From an uncultured Clostridia bacterium (GTDB lineage Bacteria > Bacillota > Clostridia > Christensenellales > UBA1242), in contig CALVOK010000051.1 of assembly GCA_944350275.1 (NCBI GenBank), positions 1 through 35,357 on the forward strand: a stretch of 35,357 bases of DNA. The letters run 5' to 3'. Below, piece by piece: positions 8,702 to 16,479 of the stretch; the first letter of the stretch is position 1; each line of letters begins with the position of its first letter. The translations under genes were made by a program, and so were the position numbers. Below the pieces are notes generated by a model, which had not been told where the DNA came from, made no database searches, and saw only the letters and a program-made list of their open reading frames with translations.

Positions 8702-9718
8702 ATGCAAAAAGTAAAAAACTTATCTATTTTCATTGTGGCACTGCTAATCATGATTGTAACAAGTCTGATGTTTGCAGGTTGTGGCGAAGGTAATGACAAT
8801 AGAATACGACTCAACGAGGTGACGCACAGCATATTCTATGCTCCGCTGTATGTAGCCTACAATCTCGGCTATTTTGAGGACGAGGGACTTGAGGTAACAA
8901 TTGAGAGTGCGACAGGTTCCGATGCATCCATGACTGCCCTGCTAAGTGGCAGTGCGGATATAGTGCTTGTAGGTCCTGAAACGGTAGTTTACTCACAAGG
9001 CACGCAAGACAGTCCTGTCATATTCGGTCAACTGACACAGAAAGACGGTTCGTTCTTCGTATCGAGTGAAGATATTGACAACTTTACACTTGCCGACCTT
9101 GAGGGAACGACAATCATAGGCGGACGACAAGGTGGTATGCCTGCCATGACACTTGAATACATTATAAAGGATGCAGGTCTAACAATTGGCACCAACACAG
9201 CAAGTGGCGAGGTCAATTTAAGAACAGACGTAGCATTCAACATGATAGGAAGTGAGTTTATCACCAGCGGATGTGAATTTTGCACCCTGTTTGAGCCTAC
9301 TGCGACCAACCTTGAAAAAGAAGGGAGCGGATATGTGCTTGAGGCGGTTGGCGAATTTTCTGGATATCTTCCATACACAGTGTTTGCAACCAAACAAAGT
9401 TTCATAGATGAAAAGGGCGAGCAGGCGGAGAAATTCTTGAATGCGGTATACAGAGGTTATCAATATATAGCCACCCACACTTCGCTTGAGGCTGCCAAGG
9501 CGCTCGCACCATCGTTCTCAGGCATGACTGATGAGGAACTTCAAATTGCAGTTGAGCAATATCTCGCAATTGACGCATGGTGCTCGTCACCTGTTATGAC
9601 CGAGGAGTCCTTTAACAAAATGATGGAAATCATCAACACTACCACGCAAGAGACGCAGTATGATGTCGAGTACTCGCAAATTGTTGACAACAGCATTGCA
9701 AATATGATTGCAAAGTAA
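8702..9718 (+). CDS. ABC transporter substrate-binding lipoprotein, NMT1/THI5 (SsuA/NitT) type
   Basis: This 338-residue protein has a lipoprotein signal with lipobox LMFAGC (lipidated Cys27) and a bilobed binding-protein fold of the NMT1/THI5-SsuA type. The start of the fold (SIFYAPLYVAYNLGYFEDEGL), the ALLSGSADI turn and the FATKQSF segment near the hinge fit families binding thiamine-precursor pyrimidine, sulfonates or nitrate; the ligand cannot be told. GGAGG lies five bases before the ATG. No permease or ATPase gene is adjacent, so it is an orphan binding protein here. Its DNA is visibly richer in G and C than neighbouring genes. No TPP riboswitch sequence is recognisable upstream; there is only a CTCTC/GAGAG hairpin around 8625-8668. 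Confidence 0.85.
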   Translation: MQKVKNLSIFIVALLIMIVTSLMFAGCGEGNDNRIRLNEVTHSIFYAPLYVAYNLGYFEDEGLEVTIESATGSDASMTALLSGSADIVLVGPETVVYSQGTQDSPVIFGQLTQKDGSFFVSSEDIDNFTLADLEGTTIIGGRQGGMPAMTLEYIIKDAGLTIGTNTASGEVNLRTDVAFNMIGSEFITSGCEFCTLFEPTATNLEKEGSGYVLEAVGEFSGYLPYTVFATKQSFIDEKGEQAEKFLNAVYRGYQYIATHTSLEAAKALAPSFSGMTDEELQIAVEQYLAIDAWCSSPVMTEESFNKMMEIINTTTQETQYDVEYSQIVDNSIANMIAK

Positions 9719-9775
9719 AATTTATTCTTATCTTGAAATAATAAATTACCAACAACATATGTGCATACTGCCATA

Positions 9776-9809
9776 AAAAATATCATAGCCAAAGTGCTAT
9801 GATATTTTT
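9776..9809. terminator. Terminator 3' of the binding-protein gene
   Basis: AAAAATATCATAGC and GCTATGATATTTTT form a 14-bp stem with a 6-base loop 57 bases after the lipoprotein stop. It is symmetrical enough to act in both directions, so it may also end the convergent surface-protein gene. Confidence 0.85.
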
Positions 9810-9906
9810 CTAAATTTGAAATAATAAGAAATTCATTTAAAAACATAATCGCAGACTGTGCTTAGAGTGCCACAGCAGTGTTAAAATATTATGTCAAAAT
9901 TAATTT

Positions 9907-12270
9907 TTAAATATAGTATTTTCTATAATTTTCTTCCTTTTTCTTCTCTTTCTTAGCCTGTGACTTGCCACTTCCACCGCCCTTTTTGTTTCTTACGATT
10001 AAGAATATCACAAGACCAATTATAAGGACAGCCACAATAGGAACAACTATGTAAACCCAAAGGAGCGGGTCACCATTATCCGCCTGATTTTCTTCAACAT
10101 AAAGATTTAGAGCAAGTTGATTTGAGGTGATTGCCTCTTGCATAAGTCTCATGTTAAGAGCAAACTGGTAGGTTGTCGTTCTGTCATCATTTGATGTAAT
10201 TGAGAGGTTAAATCCATCTATTGCGTCGGTGTTTGTGCCATAGAGGCGTCCAACATAACTCTCAAATTCCTCACTATCAATTAAATATCCCTCTTTTACA
10301 ACCACAATAAAGGATACATTTGTGCTATCAAATGGCACTTTAATACTTTCGCCCTCATATTGAGAACCACGAATTGCCACTGACTCTATCATGTTTTGGT
10401 CAAAATTTGCAATGCTGATTTCCACTGCGTCGTCATCTGTGAAGTAGGCAACCAGTTTAAACCTCTGATTGAAAGGATGCACTCCATAATAGATGTTGAT
10501 TGTTGCGTCCTCGCTAATATCATCAAGAGTGCCTGGAACTGTAAACTCACCATTTTCATCGGCATACAAAATCTCCCAATGGTCAAAGGTGAAAACATCG
10601 TCTCCGTTTGCAACAACACTGAGTGAACGATTGTTATAAGAAAAACTTGGTCTTATTATAGTCGTTGGTCTGCTGTTGCTTGCTGTCGACTTAACTGTTC
10701 CCTGTCCGCTTGGTAGTGCCTCGCTTGGAAGTGCCTCGTCTGAGACAGTTATCTCACAACTATATGATATATAAGCAAAAGAAAAGGTATATGTTCCGTC
10801 AGTGACATCGCTTGCTGTCAAGTTTATCTCGTAACCGTTTATCATGCCAGCACTTGTTGTCGGAGTTTGAGTGTAATCGTCTGTGCTAAGTCCATCTCTG
10901 TTGTCATTGCACATAACCTGCTCAAGAGTATAATATCCAACACAATCATTAGTAAAATTAAGTTTTATTGTGACAGTTTGTCCATAGCGAGCGGTAACTT
11001 GACTGCTCTCTTGTCCGCCGTCGACAGAAAAACTTGCGTTTTCAATTATACCTGCGTTATAATTTATGCCAAAATCAAAACTATATGTCTGAAAGGTTTG
11101 GAGCAAAATCTCACTGTTTATCATTGTCCAGTCATACTCAAAGTCAAAACCGCTCTCCACTAAGTCAAAATTTTCGCTGTCTGATAAAAATGCTTGATTT
11201 ATAACCTCTACCTGTCTAAGCACTCCTGAAGTTACCGCATAACCTGTGCCGTAGTAACTCTGTGCTGACTGAGACCAGTACGAAAAATTAACATTGTAGT
11301 CTTGGCTTGCTTGTGGGCAATTTAAGTAACCAACAAGTGTTCCTAGGTAGGTGTTTGTTGACTGTGTGGTGTTTGATATCTCTCCGCCATATGCAGTGTT
11401 CTTTATTTTTGTACCTGTTCCGTCAATCTCACCACAAATTCCACCTATATACTGACCGAATACTTCCTCTTGCGTAGCAGTTCCCTCAAGTGATATATCA
11501 CCAAAATTGAGACAGTTTAAAATCTCGCTACCATTCGTCAGATATCCAACAATACCGCCAACTGCAACTCGTCCGTTCCCGCTTGTTGAAATGTCAAAAT
11601 CATAATAGTTTACACAGTTTTCAATTATACTTTGCCTCCCCTCTCCAACTGTGGTAAAACTTGTCGCAACCCCTATAAGTCCACCAAAGGTGAAGTTGCT
11701 GGAAATAGGCAGAGTAATTTCATTCTCCTCTCGCACTAAAATGCTTGTTCCTGGCTCCTCAGGGTCCTCCTGCGAGGTGATGGTTACATTGTATAACTCG
11801 CAATTTCTTATTGTAACATTCTCGCCATAACCCACAAGTACACCTGCAATAATCGGTGAGGTCACCCCTTCAAAATCAAATGCCACAGTACCTGTAATTC
11901 TTAAGTTCTCAATAGTTGCATTCCTTGCATAAGGGAAAAGTCCATAATATGCCGAACTTGAAGACAGTGTAATGTTTTTTATCTCAAACCCATTTCCGTC
12001 AAACACTCCGCTAAAGGTATTCAAGGTTTCATATATGCTGGATATATCATCCCCCTGCAAGTCAATGTCCTCTTGAAGTGTAAGTTTGACACTCTCGTCT
12101 CCATAGGTTGTTGAGGCAGACATGACCTGCACAAAATTGTCATTATTAACTAAAATCTCGTTGTACTCAGGTGTCTCGGCAAAACTTATACTGCCATCAT
12201 TAAAAGACAGCAGTCCCACACCTGCCAAACAAAAGATAAATGCAAAAATATAAATAAATTTTTTCTTCAT
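9907..12270 (-). CDS. Large secreted surface protein with GLUG-like repeats and C-terminal membrane anchor
   Basis: This 787-residue protein starts with a Sec signal peptide (residues 1-32, KKKF then hydrophobic, ending SFAET). Residues about 60-330 carry GLUG-like parallel beta-helix repeats (for example FGGLIGVATS, VGGIVGYLTNGS, IGGICGEIDG), typical of cell-surface adhesins. A beta-rich middle region follows. Near the C-terminus LLWVYIVVPIVAVLIIGLVI is a membrane span, followed by a very basic cytoplasmic tail (GGGSGKSQAKKEKKKEENY). This gives a type I topology without an LPXTG motif. GGGTGA precedes the ATG. It converges on the binding-protein gene. The bound surface or ligand is unknown. 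Confidence 0.85.
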   Translation of the reverse strand: MKKKFIYIFAFIFCLAGVGLLSFNDGSISFAETPEYNEILVNNDNFVQVMSASTTYGDESVKLTLQEDIDLQGDDISSIYETLNTFSGVFDGNGFEIKNITLSSSSAYYGLFPYARNATIENLRITGTVAFDFEGVTSPIIAGVLVGYGENVTIRNCELYNVTITSQEDPEEPGTSILVREENEITLPISSNFTFGGLIGVATSFTTVGEGRQSIIENCVNYYDFDISTSGNGRVAVGGIVGYLTNGSEILNCLNFGDISLEGTATQEEVFGQYIGGICGEIDGTGTKIKNTAYGGEISNTTQSTNTYLGTLVGYLNCPQASQDYNVNFSYWSQSAQSYYGTGYAVTSGVLRQVEVINQAFLSDSENFDLVESGFDFEYDWTMINSEILLQTFQTYSFDFGINYNAGIIENASFSVDGGQESSQVTARYGQTVTIKLNFTNDCVGYYTLEQVMCNDNRDGLSTDDYTQTPTTSAGMINGYEINLTASDVTDGTYTFSFAYISYSCEITVSDEALPSEALPSGQGTVKSTASNSRPTTIIRPSFSYNNRSLSVVANGDDVFTFDHWEILYADENGEFTVPGTLDDISEDATINIYYGVHPFNQRFKLVAYFTDDDAVEISIANFDQNMIESVAIRGSQYEGESIKVPFDSTNVSFIVVVKEGYLIDSEEFESYVGRLYGTNTDAIDGFNLSITSNDDRTTTYQFALNMRLMQEAITSNQLALNLYVEENQADNGDPLLWVYIVVPIVAVLIIGLVIFLIVRNKKGGGSGKSQAKKEKKKEENYRKYYI

Positions 12271-12390
12271 AATTCACCCATTTTAGTACGCGACAAATAA
12301 AAAGTCTTTCTATGTATAATTTAACATATTTATTATATTTTTTGCAAATATTTTTAAAATATTTATCAAACTATGTTAAAACAAACATAA

Positions 12391-12534
12391 TTTATATTAT
12401 CGGAAGTCGAACTTGCTTGCAAGAGTGAGACTGATGGTCATACATACTATGGGATGAGTGCTAAAAGCACATAAATTCGCAAGAATTTAATAAAATTTTA
12501 TGTTAGTAAAATTTTATCATCACATAGTTTATAT
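12391..12534 (+). repeat. Multi-hairpin repeat element, copy A
   Basis: A ~70-base conserved left half (from TTTATATTATCGGAAGTCG to ACTATGGGATGA) is followed by three hairpins and TCATCACATAGT, which pairs with ACTATGGGATGA over 12 positions with one mismatch. The enclosed hairpins are GTGCT-AAA-AGCAC, TAAATTC-GCAA-GAATTTA and a TAAAATTTTA self-complementary pair with loop TGTTAG. TTTATATTA flanks both ends. Two further copies are at 29651 and 29788. Confidence 0.9.
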
Positions 12535-12561
12535 TAAAACAAGTATATTTATCAAATTGTA

Positions 12562-12622
12562 CCCCCCCCGACTTTTTGTCAACTAATTTAACAAAATTTC
12601 GACTTTTTTGGACAAAAAGTCG
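12562..12622. other. Oligo-C tract and alternative hairpins
   Basis: Eight C residues (12562-12569) are followed by CGACTTTTTGTC (12569-12580), which can pair with GACAAAAAGTCG (12611-12622). That same right arm can instead pair with the nearer GACTTTTT at 12601-12608. The two hairpins are mutually exclusive. The TTTTTGGACAAAAA apex resembles hairpin 2 of the cloverleaf at 8552-8577. The function is unknown. Confidence 0.55.
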
Positions 12623-12708
12623 ACAAAAACATTGAAATATGTGTCTCCACGTTTGAGTTTTTTGCTCCGTTTTTTCTCTATTTCCTATCTAGTTCTTTTC
12701 CTCTCATG

Positions 12709-12836
12709 TGTGGATAACTTTGTTTATATAAAAATTTCAACTTTGTTTATTAATAATTTCAACCCTGTTTTTATATAATTCCAACCTCATTTATATAAAA
12801 AATCTCAACCTATTTTTATCATTTTTTAGGTTGAGA
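12709..12836 (+). repeat. DnaA-box-like site abutting AT-rich 22-24-bp tandem repeats
   Basis: TGTGGATAA (12709-12717) is a perfect complement of the DnaA box TTATCCACA. It directly abuts four degenerate tandem units (12718-12740, 12741-12762, 12763-12784, 12785-12808) of the form CYYYRTTTATATAAAAATTTCAA and a fifth partial unit that closes a TCTCAACCTA/TAGGTTGAGA hairpin (12803-12836). The layout resembles a replication-origin or iteron region, but only one box is present, so it may be chance. Confidence 0.5.
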
Positions 12837-12951
12837 GTTTATAATTTCTATTATTTGTTTAAATTGAAATTTTGTAATTTCTAAAAAGTTTGCTCATCTT
12901 GGTGATGATAAAGGTGGTTTACAAATCTATCTTGTTCGAAGTGATACACTA

Positions 12952-13245
12952 GAGCGGAACTGCCGAAAGGTCAACGGTCTTTCGGCGGTGGAGCGGAGCG
13001 AGACGAATTATCCGCCTTTCATTTTTATTTAAGAGAGCAAAGTTGAAGTTTATATTTTAAATATGTCATTTGGGTTTGTTGTCGAACATTGGGTTCGAGA
13101 GCGGAGATATAATTTGTTTTTTAAATACATCACATCGGACAATCGTCGAACATTTGGTTCGAGAGCGGTCAGTACAATTTATATTTTATGTCCACAATGT
13201 CGGACAATGATCCAAACTAAGTTTGGTCGCCAAGCGTTAGGCTTG
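12952..13245 (-). repeat. Array of ~64-bp hairpin repeat units, 3' of the terminase gene
   Basis: Three tandem units (13033-13096, 13097-13160, 13161-13245) each start at GAGAGC on the plus strand and end in a hairpin. The hairpins differ in sequence but remain paired: CGAAC-ATTGG-GTTCG, CGAAC-ATTTG-GTTCG, then two in the last unit, CCAAA-CTAAG-TTTGG and CAAGC-GTTAG-GCTTG. To the left (12952-13032) are a GCCGAAAG/CTTTCGGC hairpin and a boundary segment resembling bases 1-23. On the minus strand the array continues the terminase gene in the same orientation and supplies its last codons. Confidence 0.85.
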
Positions 13246-14673
13246 ATAATTTTTTCGTGAGGATGATTTGAGACGTTTGATAAGACGTTCTTTATCCCTT
13301 TGAATTTCATTTTTCTTTTCTTTGATTTTCATTTTGAGTGACTTATTCATAAGATAATATCTCATTTCGTCAAGGCAGTGGTCGTCTCTTTTGATAGGCA
13401 GGTCATTGTCACCCCACCAATACGACTTCAATTCGCGTATCAAATTTGTGCAGTTTTTAAAGATAAACAAATGCGGTCTGCCCTCTCCGTCTTTAAGGTA
13501 CCGTTTTACAGTATTTATACCGCTAAACATATCCTTATTAACTCTTGGATTGACAAGGATATCATTTTCATAGAAGAGTTCCACCACACTTTTACTGCTT
13601 GCAAGAGTTCGTTGTGAGGCAGCACTATCAATCAGTGCGGAAATTTTCCCATTTGTAAAGTGCCAATCAAGTTTTTTGCATATTTCTTTAATTTTGCTTG
13701 CATGATATAGCACATCTTTGCCCTGCGCGAAGTGTTCGGCAATAACATAGACATTGCCGTCGAAGTCCTCACAATACCAGTGAGCAGAGAGCGGATTGTT
13801 AAGTCCTGGGTCAATTGAGATGGTGTCCTGCCACTCTTTTGGTACATCAAACGGTTCAATAACATGGACATTCTCGTCAAACTCGCTATAGACAAGCCCA
13901 CCATTCTGCATAAACTTGCCATAGCGTCTACTTTCAAGTTCCTCTTTTGAGAGAGACTTTGTCATTGCCTCAATCTCCTCTTTGTCAAGGAAAGGGTTGT
14001 CCGCCCACTCCATTTCAATATGCCAAACCTCGTCATCGTTATTTTGATTTAGGTATATATCATTATATACCCAGGTCAAGCCCTTAAGTGGCGTCATAGT
14101 TCCAAAAATCATACCTCGTTTGTCAAGTACTCTCATCCTGCACTCTTGATAAATGTCAAAGGGCGGTTCCTCATCAAACCAAACGAAGTCAAGTGAGGAA
14201 CCTTGAAATTTCTCTCTGCCCTGGTCGCAACTTTTAAACCCAATTTTACTGAGCGAGCCAAAGACGTTACGTACCAGAATGAAGTCAATTATGCCACTTT
14301 CTGCGCTATCCTGCCTACCGCTTGACATAACAATTTTTTCTATCCAATCGTGACGCAGATAGTGCAAAATTTTTTCTTGTGCGACATCGCGCTGGACCTG
14401 CTTTGAGAGCGAGACCACCCAGCAAGAGATAGGTTTATTGGTCTTAAATGGATGAATACCTCTTGCAAGCCATACTGTTTCAACCGCTCCGCATTCAGTT
14501 TTACCGCTACGGTTACCACCAAAAACCCACCTATTTTTCTTGTCGCATTTATGAAAAAGCATTTGTTTTTCATGAATAATCTCGCCACTATTATATAATG
14601 ATAGAAAATCATTCTTTTTTCTTTTTATAATTTCATTTTTTACCAAATTTAATTTATAATTTAATTCATTCAT
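13237..14673 (-). CDS. Orphan phage terminase large subunit
   Basis: This 478-residue protein is a DNA-packaging motor ATPase/nuclease. Walker A is GGNRSGKT (residues 52-59), Walker B with the catalytic carboxylate is VWFDEE (164-169), and the coupling motif GTMTP is at 191-195. The nuclease domain shows acidic positions in SIDPG (D288), ALIDSA and DDHCLDEMRYY. It appears complete. No portal, capsid, protease or tail gene accompanies it; only an ArpU/RinA-like small protein lies about 1 kb upstream. The last three codons and stop fall inside a dispersed repeat, so the original C-terminus may have been replaced. GGTGG precedes the ATG. It could be a prophage remnant or a domesticated gene. Confidence 0.9.
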   Translation of the reverse strand: MNELNYKLNLVKNEIIKRKKNDFLSLYNSGEIIHEKQMLFHKCDKKNRWVFGGNRSGKTECGAVETVWLARGIHPFKTNKPISCWVVSLSKQVQRDVAQEKILHYLRHDWIEKIVMSSGRQDSAESGIIDFILVRNVFGSLSKIGFKSCDQGREKFQGSSLDFVWFDEEPPFDIYQECRMRVLDKRGMIFGTMTPLKGLTWVYNDIYLNQNNDDEVWHIEMEWADNPFLDKEEIEAMTKSLSKEELESRRYGKFMQNGGLVYSEFDENVHVIEPFDVPKEWQDTISIDPGLNNPLSAHWYCEDFDGNVYVIAEHFAQGKDVLYHASKIKEICKKLDWHFTNGKISALIDSAASQRTLASSKSVVELFYENDILVNPRVNKDMFSGINTVKRYLKDGEGRPHLFIFKNCTNLIRELKSYWWGDNDLPIKRDDHCLDEMRYYLMNKSLKMKIKEKKNEIQRDKERLIKRLKSSSRKNYQA

Positions 14674-14724
14674 AATTTACCACCAAAATAATTAAAAATA
14701 AGTGTTATCTCGACAAATAATTTC

Positions 14725-14753
14725 TTGTCGTGAGTTACCAAAAAAGATAAAAT
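14725..14753 (+). promoter_or_regulatory. Promoter of the SH3-like gene, leaderless spacing, with a dyad
   Basis: TTGTCG (14725-14730), 17 bases and TAAAAT (14748-14753) are followed by six bases and the ATG at 14760, with no ribosome binding site. The -35 forms the right arm of a dyad CGACAA-N8-TTGTCG (14711-14730) between the divergent terminase and SH3-like genes, a possible operator. Confidence 0.6.
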
Positions 14754-14759
14754 TTAGTT

Positions 14760-15557
14760 ATGTTTAAAAACAAAAAAATCAAGATTATATGCATATTTTT
14801 GCTAATTTTTTATATGACTGTACTGTCAAATTCGAGTTTTAAAACATCGACTTACGCACAAACAAATTATTATGCAAAAGTGATGGAGGAGAATGTCTAC
14901 CTATACTCACAACCTATTGATGATGCTCAATACTATATGTTCTCTATTCCAGAGAGTTATTTTGTGCTACTTTTAGGACAGGAAAATGAAGATTTCTTCT
15001 ATGCCCAATATGATGACCTGTTCGGTTATGTCAAAAAAGATGAAGTGGTTGTCATGGATGGCACTCCTGCTCAACCTTTTGCGTCCAGTCAATTTAGAAT
15101 ATTTGCCCTAGAAGGTATGGGACTTTATTCCTCGCCATATTTTAATAATGAAAGCATTTTGCTTGAAATACCTTTTCTCGCAGACGACCTTGTCTATTAT
15201 GGAAACATTCAAGGGCAATCCATTCCTGGCAAAAGCGGAATTTGGTATTACTGTTCTTATCAAGGCGAAAAAGGTTATGTTTATTCGGTATTTTGTGATA
15301 ATCTTGATGTAACTGTCAACAATGAGATGTTCAATGTTGTAGACAGTCCTTTCTTTGACGATGGCTCACCAAATAGTTTGTCACCAGTCGCAATGACCTT
15401 TATTATAATAGGAGTAAGTCTGCCTTGTGTTGTAGTTATATACCTTTTGATTAAGCCTACTTTTACAAGAGAAAAAGTTTTAGACAATAACTCCAAAATT
15501 CATAAAAGAAAACGACATGGAGATTACTACGAGTTTGATGAAAGTGATTTAAATTAA
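14760..15557 (+). CDS. SH3-like single-span membrane protein, function unknown
   Basis: This 265-residue protein has an N-terminal signal sequence (1-33, ending STYAQ), then two SH3b-like beta modules (about 38-100 and 105-185) with the NVYLYSQP / YGYVKKDEV and GLYSSP / GYVYSVF patterns typical of bacterial SH3 domains. A transmembrane segment follows (about 212-232, MTFIIIGVSLPCVVVIYLLI) and then a basic-then-acidic cytoplasmic tail. The modules should sit on the outer face. The ATG lacks a Shine-Dalgarno sequence and lies six bases after a TAAAAT box. Its stop overlaps that of the convergent gene. Confidence 0.75.
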   Translation: MFKNKKIKIICIFLLIFYMTVLSNSSFKTSTYAQTNYYAKVMEENVYLYSQPIDDAQYYMFSIPESYFVLLLGQENEDFFYAQYDDLFGYVKKDEVVVMDGTPAQPFASSQFRIFALEGMGLYSSPYFNNESILLEIPFLADDLVYYGNIQGQSIPGKSGIWYYCSYQGEKGYVYSVFCDNLDVTVNNEMFNVVDSPFFDDGSPNSLSPVAMTFIIIGVSLPCVVVIYLLIKPTFTREKVLDNNSKIHKRKRHGDYYEFDESDLN

Positions 15558-16069
15558 AAGTTCTCCCCCTCATCAAAAAAGTCAACTTCCTCTTTAAACT
15601 TTCTTGACTTAAACTTTTTGTAGACGTCGAGTATCCACTTATCCTCTTGAAAGTCACTCTCCAGTCTCTCCTCCGTATACCCTCGCTTTTGCATTTCATC
15701 TGCAAAAAATTCTTCTGCCTTTACTAACTTTCTAAAATATGTTCTAAGTGGATAATCATGCCTCCTTGCAATCTCAAAGGCTTTGTCATTGTCTATGTAA
15801 CGTTCAACAAGTAGTTGTGCCCTCTCAAGCGGACATTTTTCCAATGATTTTTCTATTGCGACCTTTATATTTATAAGTCTTATTTTTCTTTGAGATAGTG
15901 CAATAATCCTATCAGCAACCGCAAGTGTACTGTTGTCGGTAAAGTTTGTTGAGTTGTAATAAAATGAGTTTAGCGCCTGTTGCTCGACAAGTTTGTCAAT
16001 CGACTCAGCAACCAAATCAAGCATCTTATATACAAATAGTGCAGTCTTATACCATAAATTTGTTTTCAT
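15554..16069 (-). CDS. Small sigma-region-4/ArpU-like protein, tentative
   Basis: This 171-residue soluble protein is mostly helical. The stretch ERAQLLVERYIDNDKAFEIARRHDYPLRTYFRKLVKAEEFFADEM (about 93-137) has the layout of the helix-turn-helix in phage late regulators of the ArpU/RinA family and sigma region 4, and lies where such genes lie relative to a terminase. I infer a former phage regulator; similarity is weak and another helical role is possible. The C-terminus is acidic. GGGAGG precedes the ATG. The stop overlaps the convergent SH3-like gene by four bases. Confidence 0.5.
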   Translation of the reverse strand: MKTNLWYKTALFVYKMLDLVAESIDKLVEQQALNSFYYNSTNFTDNSTLAVADRIIALSQRKIRLINIKVAIEKSLEKCPLERAQLLVERYIDNDKAFEIARRHDYPLRTYFRKLVKAEEFFADEMQKRGYTEERLESDFQEDKWILDVYKKFKSRKFKEEVDFFDEGENF

Positions 16070-16351
16070 GTTTTCCTCCCTTTTAAAACGAATTATAAAT
16101 TCCCATTGTTGAGATAGTCAATGTTAAATGTCACTTTTTTGTAATATTTTGTAAAAATATTTACAAAATTGTCGAATTTTGTCAAAGAATGTGTTATTAA
16201 AGCCTGTTAATTTTGAAATTTTAGGGCAATTCTTGATAAAAAGTAGTTATTATTTGTGAAAAAAGAGATAATAGAATGCTGTAAGTACAGCCAAGAAGTT
16301 ATCAAAAATACAAAAAATATTTAAAAACAAGATAAAAAATGTTAAATGTAG

Positions 16352-16380
16352 TTGAAAAAAAATTAAATATGTGATAGAAT
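16352..16380 (+). promoter_or_regulatory. tRNA-Leu promoter
   Basis: TTGAAA (16352-16357), 17 bases and TAGAAT (16375-16380) end 13 bases before the mature tRNA 5' end. Confidence 0.75.
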
Positions 16381-16393
16381 AGAGAATAGATTT

Positions 16394-16479
16394 GCTGGTG
16401 TGGCGGAATGGCAGACGCAACAGACTCAAAATCTGTCGAGGGCAACTTCATGTGGGTTCGACTCCCACCACCAGCACCA
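16394..16479 (+). tRNA. tRNA-Leu(CAA)
   Basis: The acceptor stem GCTGGTG pairs with CACCAGC, followed by discriminator A and an encoded CCA. The anticodon arm ACAGA-CTCAAAA-TCTGT gives anticodon CAA (16427-16429), reading UUG. A long variable arm and a T arm GTGGG-TTCGACT-CCCAC are class II leucine features. The last 18 bases plus the following 28 are duplicated exactly at 16633-16678. Confidence 0.97.

Noticed and set aside
9028..9405. Antisense open frame of 125 codons in the binding-protein gene
   Set aside because: No ribosome binding site or recognisable protein; the sense gene has clear motifs.
10867..11163. Plus-strand open frame of 98 codons within the GLUG-protein gene
   Set aside because: Composition is typical of an antisense shadow of a beta-rich gene.
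12391..12534. Retron or group II intron RNA in the multi-hairpin repeat
   Set aside because: No reverse transcriptase in the window and no domain V-like or msr/msd-like motif.
12718..12808. Short tandem repeats as a CRISPR
   Set aside because: The 22-24-bp units are contiguous with no spacers.
13033..13245. Possible CRISPR array in the tandem ~64-bp units
   Set aside because: Conserved blocks alternate with AT-rich segments that are themselves similar between units rather than unique spacers; the hairpins vary, and no cas gene is present.
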